The translations under genes were made by a program, and so were the position numbers. Of a stretch of DNA of 64,000 bases, positions 35,937-48,000 are shown in pieces (the first letter of the stretch is position 1; the number at the start of each line of letters is the position of its first letter). Source of the stretch: Metallyticus violacea (lineage: Eukaryota > Arthropoda > Insecta > Mantodea > Metallyticidae); the NCBI GenBank assembly GCA_030762175.1, contig CM060846.1, positions 181,324,541 to 181,388,540 of the forward strand, in the 5' to 3' direction. The notes beneath the pieces were generated by a model, which saw only the letters and a program-made list of their open reading frames with translations, was not told the origin of the DNA and ran no database searches.

Positions 35937-36182
35937 TCACGATTTACACAAGAATTTACAGTGACGCACACTGGATTCTAGAATTATTAAAATGTTACTT
36001 ACCACATCGGAATTAGAATTTGCAGTTATGCGGCCTGCGGGCTCGAAATCAAAACTTAAAATTATGCGGCCTGCCTCCTCGTAGTCACACTTCAGAAGGA
36101 CATGCCCTGCCACCTCAGAGTCAGAACTTACAGTGCCCCTGAAGGCACAAACTTGCTTCTTTATACTCTTTTTAAAACTCAA
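35937..36182 (-). CDS. Short ORF built of 12-residue tandem repeats (hypothetical)
   Basis: An 81-codon frame starting at 36,182. From residue 14 it falls into 12-residue units: FRGTVSSDSEVA, GHVLLKCDYEEA, GRIILSFDFEPA, GRITANSNSDVV, SNILIILESSVR. The underlying DNA is a 36-bp tandem repeat, and the frame is kept through every unit. Unit consensus is roughly G-R-hydrophobic ending in acidic-x-A. No signal peptide or known domain. It may be an exon of a larger gene, part of a repeat element, or a chance reading, since a multiple-of-three repeat keeps any one frame open if no stop lies in the unit. Confidence 0.35.
   Translation of the reverse strand: MSFKKSIKKQVCAFRGTVSSDSEVAGHVLLKCDYEEAGRIILSFDFEPAGRITANSNSDVVSNILIILESSVRHCKFLCKS
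36003..36146 (-). repeat. 36-bp tandem repeat, four units
   Basis: Units at 36,003-36,038, 36,039-36,074, 36,075-36,110 and 36,111-36,146, aligned on (C/G)-x-CTCG...GCGGCCTGC. A weaker fifth unit precedes at 35,967-36,002. ATTATGCGGCCTGC or GTTATGCGGCCTGC is shared by two units. Confidence 0.7.
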
Positions 36183-36779
36183 CAGTTAGGACGCTTTAGA
36201 CCCCGCCAAAATTTACTGATCGAAGCTTCTAGAACTTTAATTCAATTCCAGGCCTCTCACATGCCACTCTTACGTTTTATACAGCTTGTCTGATTTGTGC
36301 TTTAAACATGTCTTACATGAGGCCTTTGCCTATTCCAGGGCTTGAAACCTCTGACGGTTTGGGTCCCTTCAATCCTAAACATGGTTGCTACTCCCAGACA
36401 TGCGTAACTTTCACAAAACGACAATCCTTTCCATAGAAAGTCCATTTACAAAACGGACAGTGGCATGGCTTCCTTCTTAATACAAAGAAACACCTTGGCA
36501 ATATCCTCTTTCTTTTGTTACAGGCTTTACAATGCTGTAACGGTATCGGGCACACCCTATATTACACAAGCTCTGCCTAGGTATAATTTCACAGAAATAT
36601 ACTTCACTACACTTTTGCTTTTTATTCATATATTATGCATAAACATCACCATGTACTCGCTGGCGATAATCCAACAATAATATTGATAATAATGAAATTG
36701 ATACACAAAATAAACGCTTGTATAAACAATGGGGTTAATTACATAAATAATGTTATTATAGAATCTTGATTATGGAGGT
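36183..36779. other. Spacer without assignable features
   Basis: Moderate GC content with pyrimidine-rich stretches. No gene supported. Confidence 0.4.
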
Positions 36780-36900
36780 GAAGGGGGCTTACGCTCTTCA
36801 ATCTTCTCTCACAGAGGAACCGGTAACTGCGGCAAAGATAGAAGCTATGATCTTATTCGATAGACGCATAACCATCAAAGCTATTATTGAAGAGATTCGT

Positions 36901-36914
36901 ATTAGCCATCGGTC
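36901..36914 (+). repeat. Target-site duplication of SINE at 36,915 (left)
   Basis: ATTAGCCATCGGTC; the right copy, ATAAGCCATGGGTC at 37,194-37,207, matches at 12 of 14 positions. Confidence 0.75.
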
Positions 36915-37193
36915 AAACCGCCACCGGTGACCGAGGTCGTTAAAGCGGAGACTCGTGAGGGGAGGTCCGGGGTTCCAATCCCGCCAGGACCGTCTTACCC
37001 AACTGAGATTTTTTCCAGGTTTTCCTCAATCCTCATAAATGGCATATACCTAGTAGGTACCCTAAACTTAGGCCTGGAACGTTTCCTTCTTTAAAAATCC
37101 TTTCCCAGTTTATCATTTCTTCCCATGTATCATCTGTGTTCATCTCCTATGGTGCCTCAGTAGTATAAATGGGCGTTAAACACCATTAAAAAT
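36915..37193 (+). mobile_element. tRNA-derived SINE (family 1), copy 4
   Basis: The head GTGACCGAGGTCGTTAAAGC and B-box relic GGGTTCCAATCCC lead into the family body (TTTTCCTCAATCCTCATAAA) and tail (GGGCGTTAAACACCATTAAA). It is inserted in the second HTH region of a mariner transposase, whose codons are duplicated on both sides. Confidence 0.85.
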
Positions 37194-37840
37194 ATAAGCC
37201 ATGGGTCTGTTTTCGATAGCATCTACAACCAGTTTCACACGACTAAGTTTGCTTCATGGAAGGTTCACTATTGTTGACGCCAGTTAAGAAACAAAACCGC
37301 GTGGCCATGGCAAGGGATTTTTGCAATTGTGTTAACCCGAACAATGAAGTTTTGAAATATCTGATCATGGTGGATAAGTGTTGCATTTAAAATTAGTATC
37401 CTGAAACAAAGTAAATGAGCAAGCAAATATATAGTCACCACCATTAAAAAAGGCAAAATTCCAGTTATCATCAAGAAAGGTAATTTCAAGCTTGTTCTGG
37501 AATCGGCGGGGAGTTTTCATGATTATCTGTGCTAAAAATGGCACCACCATCAATGGCAAAGTACTATCAGAATATTTTGAGAAAAGTACTGAGAAAACCA
37601 AGATAAAGCGACGCCGAATGCTGAGAAAAGGTGTGAGACTTTACATGACAACGCACCAGCTGCGAATTTGGTGTATGAAATATTCCCTTATATCCTTATT
37701 CACCAGCTCCGGCACCGTAGTTCCTCTCTCTGTCTCTCTCTCTCTCTTTCGACGGTTGAAGAAGTCACTTAATGGTAGGCGAATCCAGGATTATGCCGTC
37801 ATTTCTGCAATGGAGTACATCTGTCCTAAATAGTCAAAAG

Positions 37841-38278
37841 GACATCATTTATGCTGAAGGTATCCAGTAGCTATTCAGTCGATGGGAATAATCATATACA
37901 GAGAAAAACCAAATAAAAAAAATTGCAGCTGTGTACATTATTATTCTGGGTAATAATTATACTTTTATGACTGCCCCTCGTGTATTGGCAGGACCTAATT
38001 TAGGGCGGACATTCGAGAGTGTGCTGAGGATAGAGCAAAGAACGGACTACTGTAACATTCAGAATGCAAAAGTTAGAACAGTTGCTAGATTAATTAACTA
38101 ACAAAGACTACAGAGTATAAGTTATGCGCTTTGAGTTATTTCTCCAATATATAATCAAGACTGTTGCTCCCCTTATGTTTGAACATGTTACCAGCGCCTA
38201 AGTTAAAGTTCCCTCACTTCATAGCTCTATCTGTGCTAACTCTGCCTCTGAACTCTGACATGACTGCTTACTAACTTA
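37841..38278. other. Spacer without assignable features
   Basis: No coding or repeat signal recognised. Confidence 0.4.
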
Positions 38279-38551
38279 CCACCGGCACGAGTGGCCGAGG
38301 TCGCTAAAGCATGGGCTCATGAGCGGAAGGTTTGGGGTTCGATTACCTACCAGATCGGCCTCCTTGACTACGTTTTTTTTCAGTTTCTCCCCAGTCCTTA
38401 AAAATGGCAAATGCCTTGGGAGGCCCGGAAATTTTCTTGCTATAAAATATTTTTTGAATGTATCACTTTATAAAATATGTCATCAGTGTTAAAGGAGTCC
38501 ATCACCTTTTATGCCTCAGGAGCAAAAAACGTACATTAAACACTATTAAAA
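38279..38551 (+). mobile_element. tRNA-derived SINE (family 1), copy 5
   Basis: GAGTGGCCGAGGTCGCTAAAGC, B box GGGGTTCGATTACC, body AAAATGGCAAATGCCTTGGG, tail GTACATTAAACACTATTAAA. More diverged than the copy at 11,275 and with an internal deletion. No sure target duplication. Confidence 0.8.
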
Positions 38552-38733
38552 GAAATCTAAGTTATTGACCGCACTTAAACTCATCTTTTCTTTTAAAGAA
38601 AAAATATTGATGTTAGTTCAGTCGCTATGCCGACAATATTATCCTTCCAAAGTTTTAGTAATGTCAGTACACAATCTAGATGCATGTCATTTTTCAAATG
38701 TATGTTTTAGGGTTATTCTTCATTGCCCTGTCT

Positions 38734-38889
38734 TTTCGGAAGGGAAGGAAGGGAGCCGTTAGTCTCATGTCGTAGATTTACGGCAAGAACCTCAAGCCTG
38801 AAAGAAAAGGTCTCTGAGCAAAATATATATGGGACGCTGATGACCTGAGATGATAAATAGCATCCGTAAATAAACCAAATCAATAATTG
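38734..38889 (+). repeat. Retroelement 3'-end fragment, copy 2
   Basis: Shares the series CGTAGATTTACGG, AAGAACCTCAAGCCTGAAAG, TCTCTGAGCAAAA, GGGACGCTGATGACCTGAG, CCGTAAATAAACCAAATC with 24,979-25,240 (opposite strand). It lacks the 30-bp insert and ends in only a short AAT tail. Confidence 0.7.
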
Positions 38890-40300
38890 CCCTATCTTAT
38901 TGCATATTATGCCTAAATAACTATAAGTATGATATTACATTGCATCCTTTATTTGCGCCAGTCAGAAAACAGTAATTGGTTTTAATACCGGCTAAGGTTT
39001 TCTGTCAAATATTAAGTTGTTCGAGAAATTTCAGAGCTATGGTGAAAACTTGCAGAGCTAAAATAAAAGTTTCACCTATCGTAAAAATGTCCAACCTTTA
39101 CGATCTTTGGCATGTGCCAATATGAAGTAAAATACTGTGATAAATTTATATATATACACTTCTCCTGTAATCCGTATAATATCTTTTGTTGTTATTATAG
39201 ATGTTTATGGTCACATGGCTACAGTGCTAAGTCAACTTGAACATGACTGGAATGAGTTCACTATTGCACATATGAACCCATATTACTTTTGTTCTTAAAT
39301 ATCTCAAACTGAATCTTTAAGGCTGAAAGAGAACTTAACAACTCGCACCAATAGAAAATCTGATCAAGGGCTTCTATTTAGAGAGAAGATAGTTATTGCC
39401 TTATCTATACCGGTGGAATTTCTGTATGTTCTTAATAAATAATGTTCTTTCTTTTTCATAGTTTCAGATAACTAATGTACAAATATACGGCTCGTTTAAT
39501 GAGAAAATATTTAAGTTTTATGTTAAAATGTTGCATAAAATGGGAATTATTCTTACGTGATTACTTTTTTAGTTCTCCAACCATTACCTTAAAAATGTTT
39601 AGCTATACGAGCAAATAAGTCCAGGGCATAGGCGGCTTTCCTTTTGGGGGGGAATGGTCATATTTAAGAATAAGGGGGCCAACCATGCCGCATATGAAAA
39701 TATTACGAAACTAAATATTATATACAAGTCCTCAATAAAATGTTCAATTTTCTTATTATTTATTATTAGAATTCGGAAAAACTAATGCTAAATGTCCGTA
39801 AAGCTTCATACTATATCCAAAATTTTATATATATATATATATAAAGCTGCAGGTTAACCTTACCAGACAGCGCACAGTGACTGAGAACTATAGTTAATTC
39901 AAAAGTTATGCATCATAAGAAAAATTGATGAATTCGTTTAGTTTCCTTCAGAGCACCTAATCCAGTGACACTGAAATATTATGCATGCTACTCAGTACGG
40001 GGTATGTGCATTTTGTGTAACTGTTAATGACCTGTACTATGAATTTTGCCTAGTGAGTGTCAAGGATCCATGACATTTACTTGGAAAAACATTTATTAAC
40101 TTACCTGTGATTAAAATGGCCTGTAAGGTGCAATAATAACACCTACACAGTTTAGTCAATCTGAGCTTTTTTATTCATGTTCATAGCATTTATTGTAGTT
40201 ATATTGGTTAGCAAACTGAAGATTGATAAACTACGTGGAATTTTTTGAAAAGTAAATATCCTAATAGTTATCCCATATGCATATGAAAACGTGTAAGCGA
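38890..40300. other. AT-rich region without assignable features
   Basis: Contains a short (TA)n at about 39,827-39,842 and a G-run at 39,645-39,651. No gene supported. Confidence 0.45.
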
Positions 40301-40529
40301 ATTGAGAAATGAGTTTGAAAGCTAGAACATTTGGATTTCAACTTGCGAAGCCCCAAATTCCGTTGAGTAGCGAGTCATGTTTCCAGTGCGGTTGTAAGTT
40401 GAATGTAGAAGATATGAGCATTCTAACATACGCAAAATTAAATGTAATTCATTACCTTTCAATATGCCAACATATCTATGAACATGTTTTTTTCCGTCTT
40501 GTGTAAAGTAGACAAATGTGTTACTGTAT

Positions 40530-40800
40530 GTTTCAGATGCTGCCACTTGTATGGTGAAATCTGCAAAACATCTGAACACAATCCCAATATGATACACATA
40601 ACGTGCCTTGCACATGCGTGCCATGGAATTAGTGGGTAAGTAAAGGAACGATTTTCTGACGTCGACAGACTTCTACTCAATGTCATAAATGTATTTAATA
40701 ATGGACCACGTCGTCTTTCAAAACCAAACAATGACAATGACAATAACCTAGAGAATTTCTTCCTCTCCATCTCCACTGTTTACCCTTTGAAGATCGTATC
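40530..40800 (+). pseudogene. hAT-like (CGGBP1-like) transposase fragment
   Basis: The plus strand reads SDAATCMVKSAKHLNTI, then with a one-base shift MIHITCLAHACHGISG, a stop, and VKERFSDVDRLLLNVINVF. This matches the block 'LSDAAPYM(V)K...MIHVTCLAH...VR..FS.VD.LI.NVK.VF' of BED-finger hAT-derived proteins, which includes part of the RNase H-like fold. A Cys-rich segment FQCGCKLNVED at about 40,380-40,410 could be its finger, but the link is uncertain. No TIRs found. Confidence 0.55.
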
Positions 40801-42659
40801 TAGGCCTGCAAGTATTATTCTGAAATTGTGTTTATGTGTTTACTCTAGCAGAAATAATACGATTAGGGTTTTTCTTCCGCTCTAAAACTTTAATAATAAT
40901 TACACTAAGTTTTAGGACAATATAACATAAATAGAAACGAGGACAACACTCATACACACATAAACGTATGTAAAACATGAAATAGATAAATAAATGTGTG
41001 CTAGTACATGAATATGGACAGTGAAATTAATGTTGAAATACTAACGCAAGAGGAATAAAAATAAATAGGACAATAACAATACAACAAGCATTAATAATGA
41101 CAATTCATACATATATAAACCAATTTATATCATGAAAGTGTAAATAAATGCACTAGTAAAACATAAACGTGGAAAACACTGACAACAATATAAAGCGAAA
41201 TTTGTGATATTAATAACAACAACAATAACGAAAATAGAAGGAATAATTCTACTACAGGATACAACAAATACATTTCTATATTTTAATAAAAAGGAATCTA
41301 AGTCCAGGGCATCATAGCAATAGCATTAAGCAATTTCCTATGAAATGGTCATAAATTTTGACAATCTCGGACTTCCCATGGCAATGAATTTCAGAGACAG
41401 TCAGTGGTTACCGTGAATGCGAAACAGTGACGTGATATTCGATACAATGGTAATAATAGTACGTGGCGTATAGTTCAGGTTATGAGATGAAGATCGATTT
41501 TTCAAACTAGAAGATAGATAATCTGGAGAAGATGCATGGATAATTTTGAAAACTAGTATGAAAAGTGAACATTTTTTCGGTATTTCAAGCGAAACTAAGA
41601 GAACATATCCTGGAAAGTGTTACAAGTTCGAATAAATGCACATTGCCGATGTAACGTATGCACATACTATGAGCACGCTGTAGTTTTTGCGTTAGCTTAC
41701 AGTCTATAGAAAATTGCATTGTTGAAGTGAGGCAACGCCAGAGATTGCATCTAGATCTTTTTCAATGTTCTGTATAGGATACATTTAATCGTTTAAAGGT
41801 GTGGATTGGAGAATTTTGTTTTCTGTATTTTCGGGAAATATGATTTTCGCAACAGAGATTACTGTCTATAGTTACTCCCTAGTATGTGAAAACTAGTGGT
41901 TCACTCATTTAGTTCCGATAATACTGTAGCTATAAAGTATATCACAACCATTATTTTATCACCTTTTTTGGACATAGTACACATTTTATTAAGATTTTTT
42001 ATATTTTCTTCCTACTACTGTTGCAGCCTTAGAGAACACAAAATAAACCTGGATAAAATATAAACTTGATAAAAGATGTCAGTAATGCTTTGAAATGCTG
42101 AAAATGAAACTGAGAAACTCCTGTAATAGATGTTGAAAAAATAATTGTAAGTTCGACATTCGTAACACGATAGCTGCCTATGAAATTGTGGTTCATTTGG
42201 AGTGAAAAAAAATATTTATTTTCCTGTTGTATCAGCTGATGTAGAACGAAGTATGTATAATTCTTTGTTATGTGTCAAAGGCAGCGTTTTTCTTTTGGGA
42301 CATTTTAAAGATATATATTTTGTTTGTTTTAATTCATAATTTGGAACGGGAAAGACGGGCGAGTAATTAATTATGATATTTTGGCTCTGTTTAGATAGAT
42401 TGGATAACTTTTATTTGATTAAATTTGTTGAATATGGTTTAATGATCTGTGGGTTTGAAATTTGAAATTAGGAAGGATTTGTTGTGGGTTTACTAGCGAA
42501 GCCGGTCGATGTTAGCTGAGCAGGCATTCTGAGTTCCTACCTGGCATCGCCTCGCTCGTAGATTTGGTCTGTCGGTAAATGCCTCGATTGATGTAATGTG
42601 AACAATTCGATTTTCGAGTCAAGCACTCAACAACACAAATTCCAATTAGTTGCGTGTAG
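40801..42659. other. AT-rich region without assignable features
   Basis: No coding domain recognised. 41,300-41,800 has fewer A/T runs and might be an old repeat. Confidence 0.45.
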
Positions 42660-43348
42660 CACATAACTAATGGTTACAACAAAAGGTCAACGGAAATAGT
42701 TTTCTTAGATATCCAAAGAGCTATTGATTCAGTATATCATCCCGGCTTGCTATATAAATTAAAAGCATTGGCCATAGTTAACGCCATGATAAAACTATTA
42801 GCACACTACTTAACTGGCCAAACCTTCAGCAATGAACTGTATTACACCTCCTCAACAGTAAGACCAACACTGGCAGGAGTGCCTCAATGTAGTATATTGG
42901 AATAATCCTGTTCAATTTATATATAAACGACATACCAAAAACCAATAACAAAATGTTTCCATTTATGATGATGACACAGCGATAGCTGCGCAATCCTGGA
43001 AGTACGCCTTAGCAAAAACTAGACTACGAATCGCTCTATTCGAACTCGAACCCAAGATAAAAAGTGGAGAATCTAAGTCAACACAAATAAATCCCAAGGA
43101 ATCCTCTAGGCGCCCGCCATATCAAAGCCTCTGACAAACTAAATACATATGAGTAAGCTTCAATTACAAGCTAATTTTTGCGAAACACATAAAGCAGATC
43201 AAGAGCAAAGCCAATTACCACCTAAGCCGATTAAGCCCTATACTCAATAGGGACAATAACCTCAGCACACAAACGAGTCTCACTTTTTAGAAAACGCTCA
43301 TCTGGCCAATAATAACATTTGCAGCTCGGCTTGGGGCCACTGAGCCGC

Positions 43349-43392
<44 letters not shown>

Positions 43393-43400
43393 AAATCACT
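42660..43400 (+). pseudogene. jockey-like non-LTR reverse transcriptase fragment
   Basis: The plus strand reads TEIVFLDIQRAIDSVYHPGL, LLYKLKALAIV, LAHYLTGQTFSNEL, PTLAGVPQCSILE (the normally GVPQGS-x-L block), and a shattered AIYADDTA region near 42,965-42,985. Further on, KTLIWPIITFAARLGATEPP corresponds to the segment after the RT. Many stops. The first catalytic Asp (FLDIQ) is kept. Not the same family as copies A-D, since no RNase H follows. Confidence 0.75.
43351..43389. repeat. (CA)n microsatellite
   Basis: About 19 CA repeats directly after the jockey-like fragment. Confidence 0.95.
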
Positions 43401-44510
43401 TTGATATTTTCAAAATAAAATGTTGCATATAAGTACGAAAATTTAAGTAGCCAACCAGGGGGAAATATTATATGATGAACTTTAGATGCACACTATAGAA
43501 CAGTTTATAAAGAAGACCTGTAAGACCGATGTCCACACCATCATAATCCACTAATTAACATACTGAGCCAGTAAACCATAACAGTCGGCAAACACAACAG
43601 TCCACTTGCTGTATTTGACCGCATTATCCCTTTAACTAAAACCCCACATAGCTCCCCATTTAAGGTCATCTGGATAACTTGTGCCCAATCACACACCATG
43701 AATGGCAATAGGCACACAAGTGTCTTTAAACATATTATCCGGGGTGGATACAGAGAACAGGGGTCACCCAAAATGGTCGACGACCCGATCAATTGCAAAT
43801 TTTATATAGTACATATATTATAAAGAGAGAAAAAAAATCACAATCTACAACTGCGAGCATCACAAACATCACATTACATTAATTTTAATTTTATTATATA
43901 AACATTGACAAAACTGCAATGCCGATGATATACAATATCGCTATACAAAACTTTTAACTTTTGCAAAACTTAGCAGCTTCAAACACCCTGCCTCACTCCA
44001 ATCGCCCTCGGAATGCTGAAGATAATCATAATTTACATTTATACCTTTATATGTTACAGAGACCATAGATAACACCCCCAGGACCTATGCCGTCAGCCTT
44101 TACCGACCGGTCAGCATAGCCCACACTGCCGCATAATATACTTAAGAAATTTCGCATGATACCCACACCTCTAGATCCCACTCAGCATGTGCATGTAATT
44201 TCAGTACTAATACCTATGTCCTGCTCTGGGCACTTGTGCGAAGACCAAATACCTAGCTCTATTCTAGTCTTGCTCCCTTGTAAGTCGGGCGTCTTTGTAT
44301 TGAACACCCACTAACATCAGGTTGCTTCGGCGGTACCTGACATCATCCTCGCCTTCTTCCCATCCGTCATATAGACAGCAGTCGTAGTGCATGGTAGGGG
44401 AAGGAAATGTAGATCCCCTTGACATAATTGTCACCAGGAAGGTAGGTGGCGAAGCCCTTCCTATTTAAAAAAAAAAGCCAACCCATCACACGCAGTGATA
44501 CTTTCTTCAA
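43401..44510. other. Spacer, possibly further decayed retroelement sequence
   Basis: 43,500-43,800 may be the remaining C-terminal part of the jockey-like element, but I could not confirm it. Nothing else assignable. Confidence 0.35.
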
Positions 44511-44517
44511 GGAGACT

Positions 44518-44559
44518 TCGTCCACGCCCCTGAAGATTTCACTCACAGTTGTGGACGAA
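44518..44559 (+). other. Perfect 9-bp inverted repeat hairpin with ribozyme-like core words
   Basis: TTCGTCCAC (44,518-44,526) and GTGGACGAA (44,551-44,559) are perfect complements around a 24-base loop. The loop holds CTGAAGA, and GAAAC follows stem 2, both of which fit hammerhead core words (CUGANGA, GAAA). A downstream TGCTG...CAGCA pair lies at 44,563-44,584. The full hammerhead fold does not close properly, so this is a possible decayed ribozyme or simply a retroelement-associated hairpin. Confidence 0.35.
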
Positions 44560-45093
44560 ACGTGCTGAACTCCTAGCTCCAGCAGACCACCGCATAACAG
44601 TTCGGAATATAGCTCTAGTAATATCTATGACTCCGACCCTGAAAGCCTCAAAAGATTAAAATGTAATTGCGCATTTGAGTTGGGTACTCCAGATAAAATT
44701 CCTCTCATATCAAGATTTTACGAAATATGATTAAACCAAAGCGTATCATGATTATCATCACACTCAAGGTTTAGGTATAATTGGCCCATTCTGTCCCAAT
44801 CTTATAGAAGGAACTCCGAATAAATTCAAGCAAACTAGGTACGTGAGACAAAGTTTTGATTGTTATTCATAAACATTAATACATCATGATAGGTAGGAAA
44901 ACAAATCAGCAAGAGCTGAAAACAAACCAGTCTTATAAAACATTAAAATGGTAACAATAAAACCCCAAAACAAATAAAAGGGCTAATGTGCAAAACAACA
45001 ATGATAGACTAGTTAACACGATTCAGCAAAAGCTGAAAAAACAACAGTCTTAAAAGAGTCCAAAAAAGCCGTGGATGGTAAAAAGATAAAACC

Positions 45094-48000
45094 TCACACC
45101 TTGCTCCAAAAACCACAAACACGGATAAAACGGAGCACACGCTCAACAGCAACCACATCATCTGCAAGTAAGTGCTCAATAGAGGAGCGCAAACCTAGGT
45201 TATTTCTAAAAGCTGTCAGATGATGGCAATCAATTAAAATGTGACGCACTGTAAAGGGGTGGTCACAGAGGGCAAGCTGGAGCGGGTTGACCATTAAAAT
45301 GGTGAGAGTGACTAAAACGGCAATGCTCAATTCTAAGACGAGTTAAAATTACTTCTTCGCGACGAACAGCGCAAAAAGAAGTCGACCAGTTAAAAGGGGC
45401 GGATTTACATTCACGGAGGTTATTAGTTGGGAGTAATTGCCACTCCTCCCGCCAGCGCGAAATAATGGCTCTACGTAAAGAATGTATAAAATCCCGGAAA
45501 AAAAAAGTTGGTCGTCCTCAGCAGGGTCTAAAAGAGCGGATTTAGCTGGAACATCTGCGGCCTCATTACCTTTGAGTCACACATGTCCAGGTACCCATAA
45601 TAGTGTAACCCTGACGCCAGCGTCGAAAAGAGTTAACATTATATCCTGGAATTGCTGTACAAGGGGGTGGTGGTGGTACAGATTTCTAAAACCTAAAATG
45701 GCACTCAAAGAGTCGGAACATATAACACTGTTCCCCAGCCCCTGACCGGACATAAATAAAGCCGCCCGATAGATAGCATAAAGCTCCGCCATAAAAATAG
45801 ATGTCGCAACGTTAAGACCATACGTAAAACTGGCTCCATTAAAAACAAAAGCACATCCTACTCCTGTGTCAAATTTCGAGCCATCGGTATTCATAAAATT
45901 CCAGCCATTAAAAGAGGATTTGATTTCGCTAAAAAACAACGAATAATATGTGCTGCGGTCGAAGACTTAGGACAGGACGTAAGCCCAAGATGAACTTGGA
46001 CGTCTGCCAAGAGCAAATTGGGAGAAAAGGTTCCCCGGTTATGAAAAATGCAGGTAAATTCGAGTCCAGCGTTCTTAAAATCTCCCTAAAACGAAAGCCA
46101 GCCGGCTTAGGAGTAAAAGACCGAGCAGCATAAAAACGATCCATAGACACATTAAAATACGGCCCATTCGTGGAATGATGAGGTTGTGCAGCTAAGCGAC
46201 AACCACACGCAGCAAGTAAAACATCCCTACGATTAAACTACGGAGGTTCTCCATACTCCGCACGTAAACTCAACAATAGACTTATGGGGAATGCTCCAAC
46301 GCCAACACGCATGCCCCGGTGATGAATCGGGTTAAGGCGACGAAGCACAGAAGTTCGCGCTGAGCCGTAAACCACACAGTCATAATCCAGTTTCGATCGG
46401 ATGAGTGAGCGATAAAAGCGTAAAAGAACAGTCCGGTCAGCTCCCCAAGATGTGCCACATAAAACACGTAAAATGCAAAGAGAACGTTCACACTTGCCTC
46501 TGAGTTGTACTATATGCGATGACCAGCATAATTTCCTATCGAACACCAAGCCGAGGAACCTAACTTCGTCTGCGAAAGAGAGTGCGTCTGGGCCAAGATG
46601 GGGCGAAGGTGGAGGATACTCCTTGTGGCGCCGGAAGTTCATGCAGACATCTTCTCTCCGGAGAAACGGAACCCGTGAGAAACACTCCAAGCGTGAAGGC
46701 GGTCGAGTCAGCATTGGAGGCGGCGTTCCAAGAGACAGGTCTCCGAGATGAAAGATATATGCAAAATCGTCTGCAAATAACGACGATTGTATTCCTGGCG
46801 GTAAACACTCAGTGATAGAGTTAATGGCAATGGCAAACAGTGTGCAACTAAGTACCGACCCCTGAGGTACACCGTTCTCTTGAATAAAATTAGATGATAA
46901 AACTGATCCCACGCGAACATCAAAAACTCGGTCTTCAATACATTCCTGAATAAAAACAGACATACGCCCAGGTATGTTCCAATCGTGAAGCGTTCGGAGG
47001 ATATCACCTCTCCAGCAAGTATCATACGCTTTATCCAGATTAAAAAATACAGTAATCGTTTGACACTTCCGAATAAAACCGTCCATTATGTGGTCGAAAG
47101 AGATACGAGATGGTCGACAGAGGAGTGGTGACGACGAAAACCGCACTGAGCGTTCGTCAATAGATGTCTCTAATCCAAACACCACATAAGCCGTCCGTTA
47201 ATCATGCGTTCTAACGCCTTGCAGACGCAGCTGGCGAGGGAAATCGGACGGAAACTGGAAGGAAGATGTGGGTCCTTTCCAGGCTTAGGTATAGGAATGA
47301 AGGTAACCAATCGCCAGCGCTAGGAAATGTGCCATGACACCAAATAAATTTAAAAGTTCGTAATAAAAAATTCTGCCTTCTGCTGACAAATGCTGTAACA
47401 TAGCAACACGAATGTCATCTGGCCCCGGCCCGCAATGTCAAGAGGTAGAAAGGGCATGCTCCTGTTCCCTGGCGGTAAAAGGAACGTTGTAGCTCTCCTG
47501 ATGGTCGAAGGCAAATGAGAAACCTTTCCTCTCAACCTGCTTCCTTAATGCGCGAAATGAAGCCGGGTAATTGGCTGAGCTCGAAACATCAGTGAAGGTT
47601 CGTCCTAAATCTTTGGCTACCTCAGTCAGAGTAGTGAGCACTCGATTTAAAATCCTAAGACCGGGTATAGGTGTAAACCTTGGTTTGCCAGCAACGCGGC
47701 GCAGCCGTTCCTAAACTACGGATGAAGGCGTTGTGCGGTTAAAAGAAGAGGTGAAAGAAATCCGAGAAGCCTTTTTGCTATCCTTAATGACTCGGCGGCA
47801 TTTGGCGCGAACTTGTTTATAGCAAATCATAATTGCTGAAGTAGGGCGGCGACGAAAACCTCCGAGAGCACCTCGGCGTGCACGCAATGCATCCCGGCAT
47901 TCATCGGTCCACCAGGGAACCGGTAAGCGTCTGGGGTGGCAAGACGACTGGGGATTAGCCTTATCTGCGGCTGTTATGATGACCGTACGCAGGTGCTCGA

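Larger units (their letters stand above)
36780..37840 (+). mobile_element. mariner relic interrupted by a SINE
   Basis: Transposase pieces on the plus strand lie on both sides of a SINE (36,915-37,193). Upstream: AKIEAMILFDRRITIKAIIE then RISH (second HTH half). Downstream, repeating the target duplication: ISHGSVFDSIYNQFH, then QNRVAMARDFC, LKYLIMVDK (first catalytic Asp region, normally GDESW), GVFMIICAKNGTTINGK, GVRLYM with the adjoining HDNAP block frameshifted (NAPAANLVYE-like), and LKKSLNGRRIQDYAVISA near the C-terminus at 37,840. TIRs not identified. Confidence 0.72.

Noticed and set aside
36003..36146. CRISPR-like 36-bp repeats
   Set aside because: Units are contiguous and diverged, without spacers.
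38565..38762. Plus-strand ORF of 65 codons
   Set aside because: It overlaps the start of the retroelement 3'-end repeat and has no domain signal.
40459..40776. Minus-strand ORFs at 40,322-40,776
   Set aside because: The hAT-like match is on the plus strand, so these are antisense shadows.
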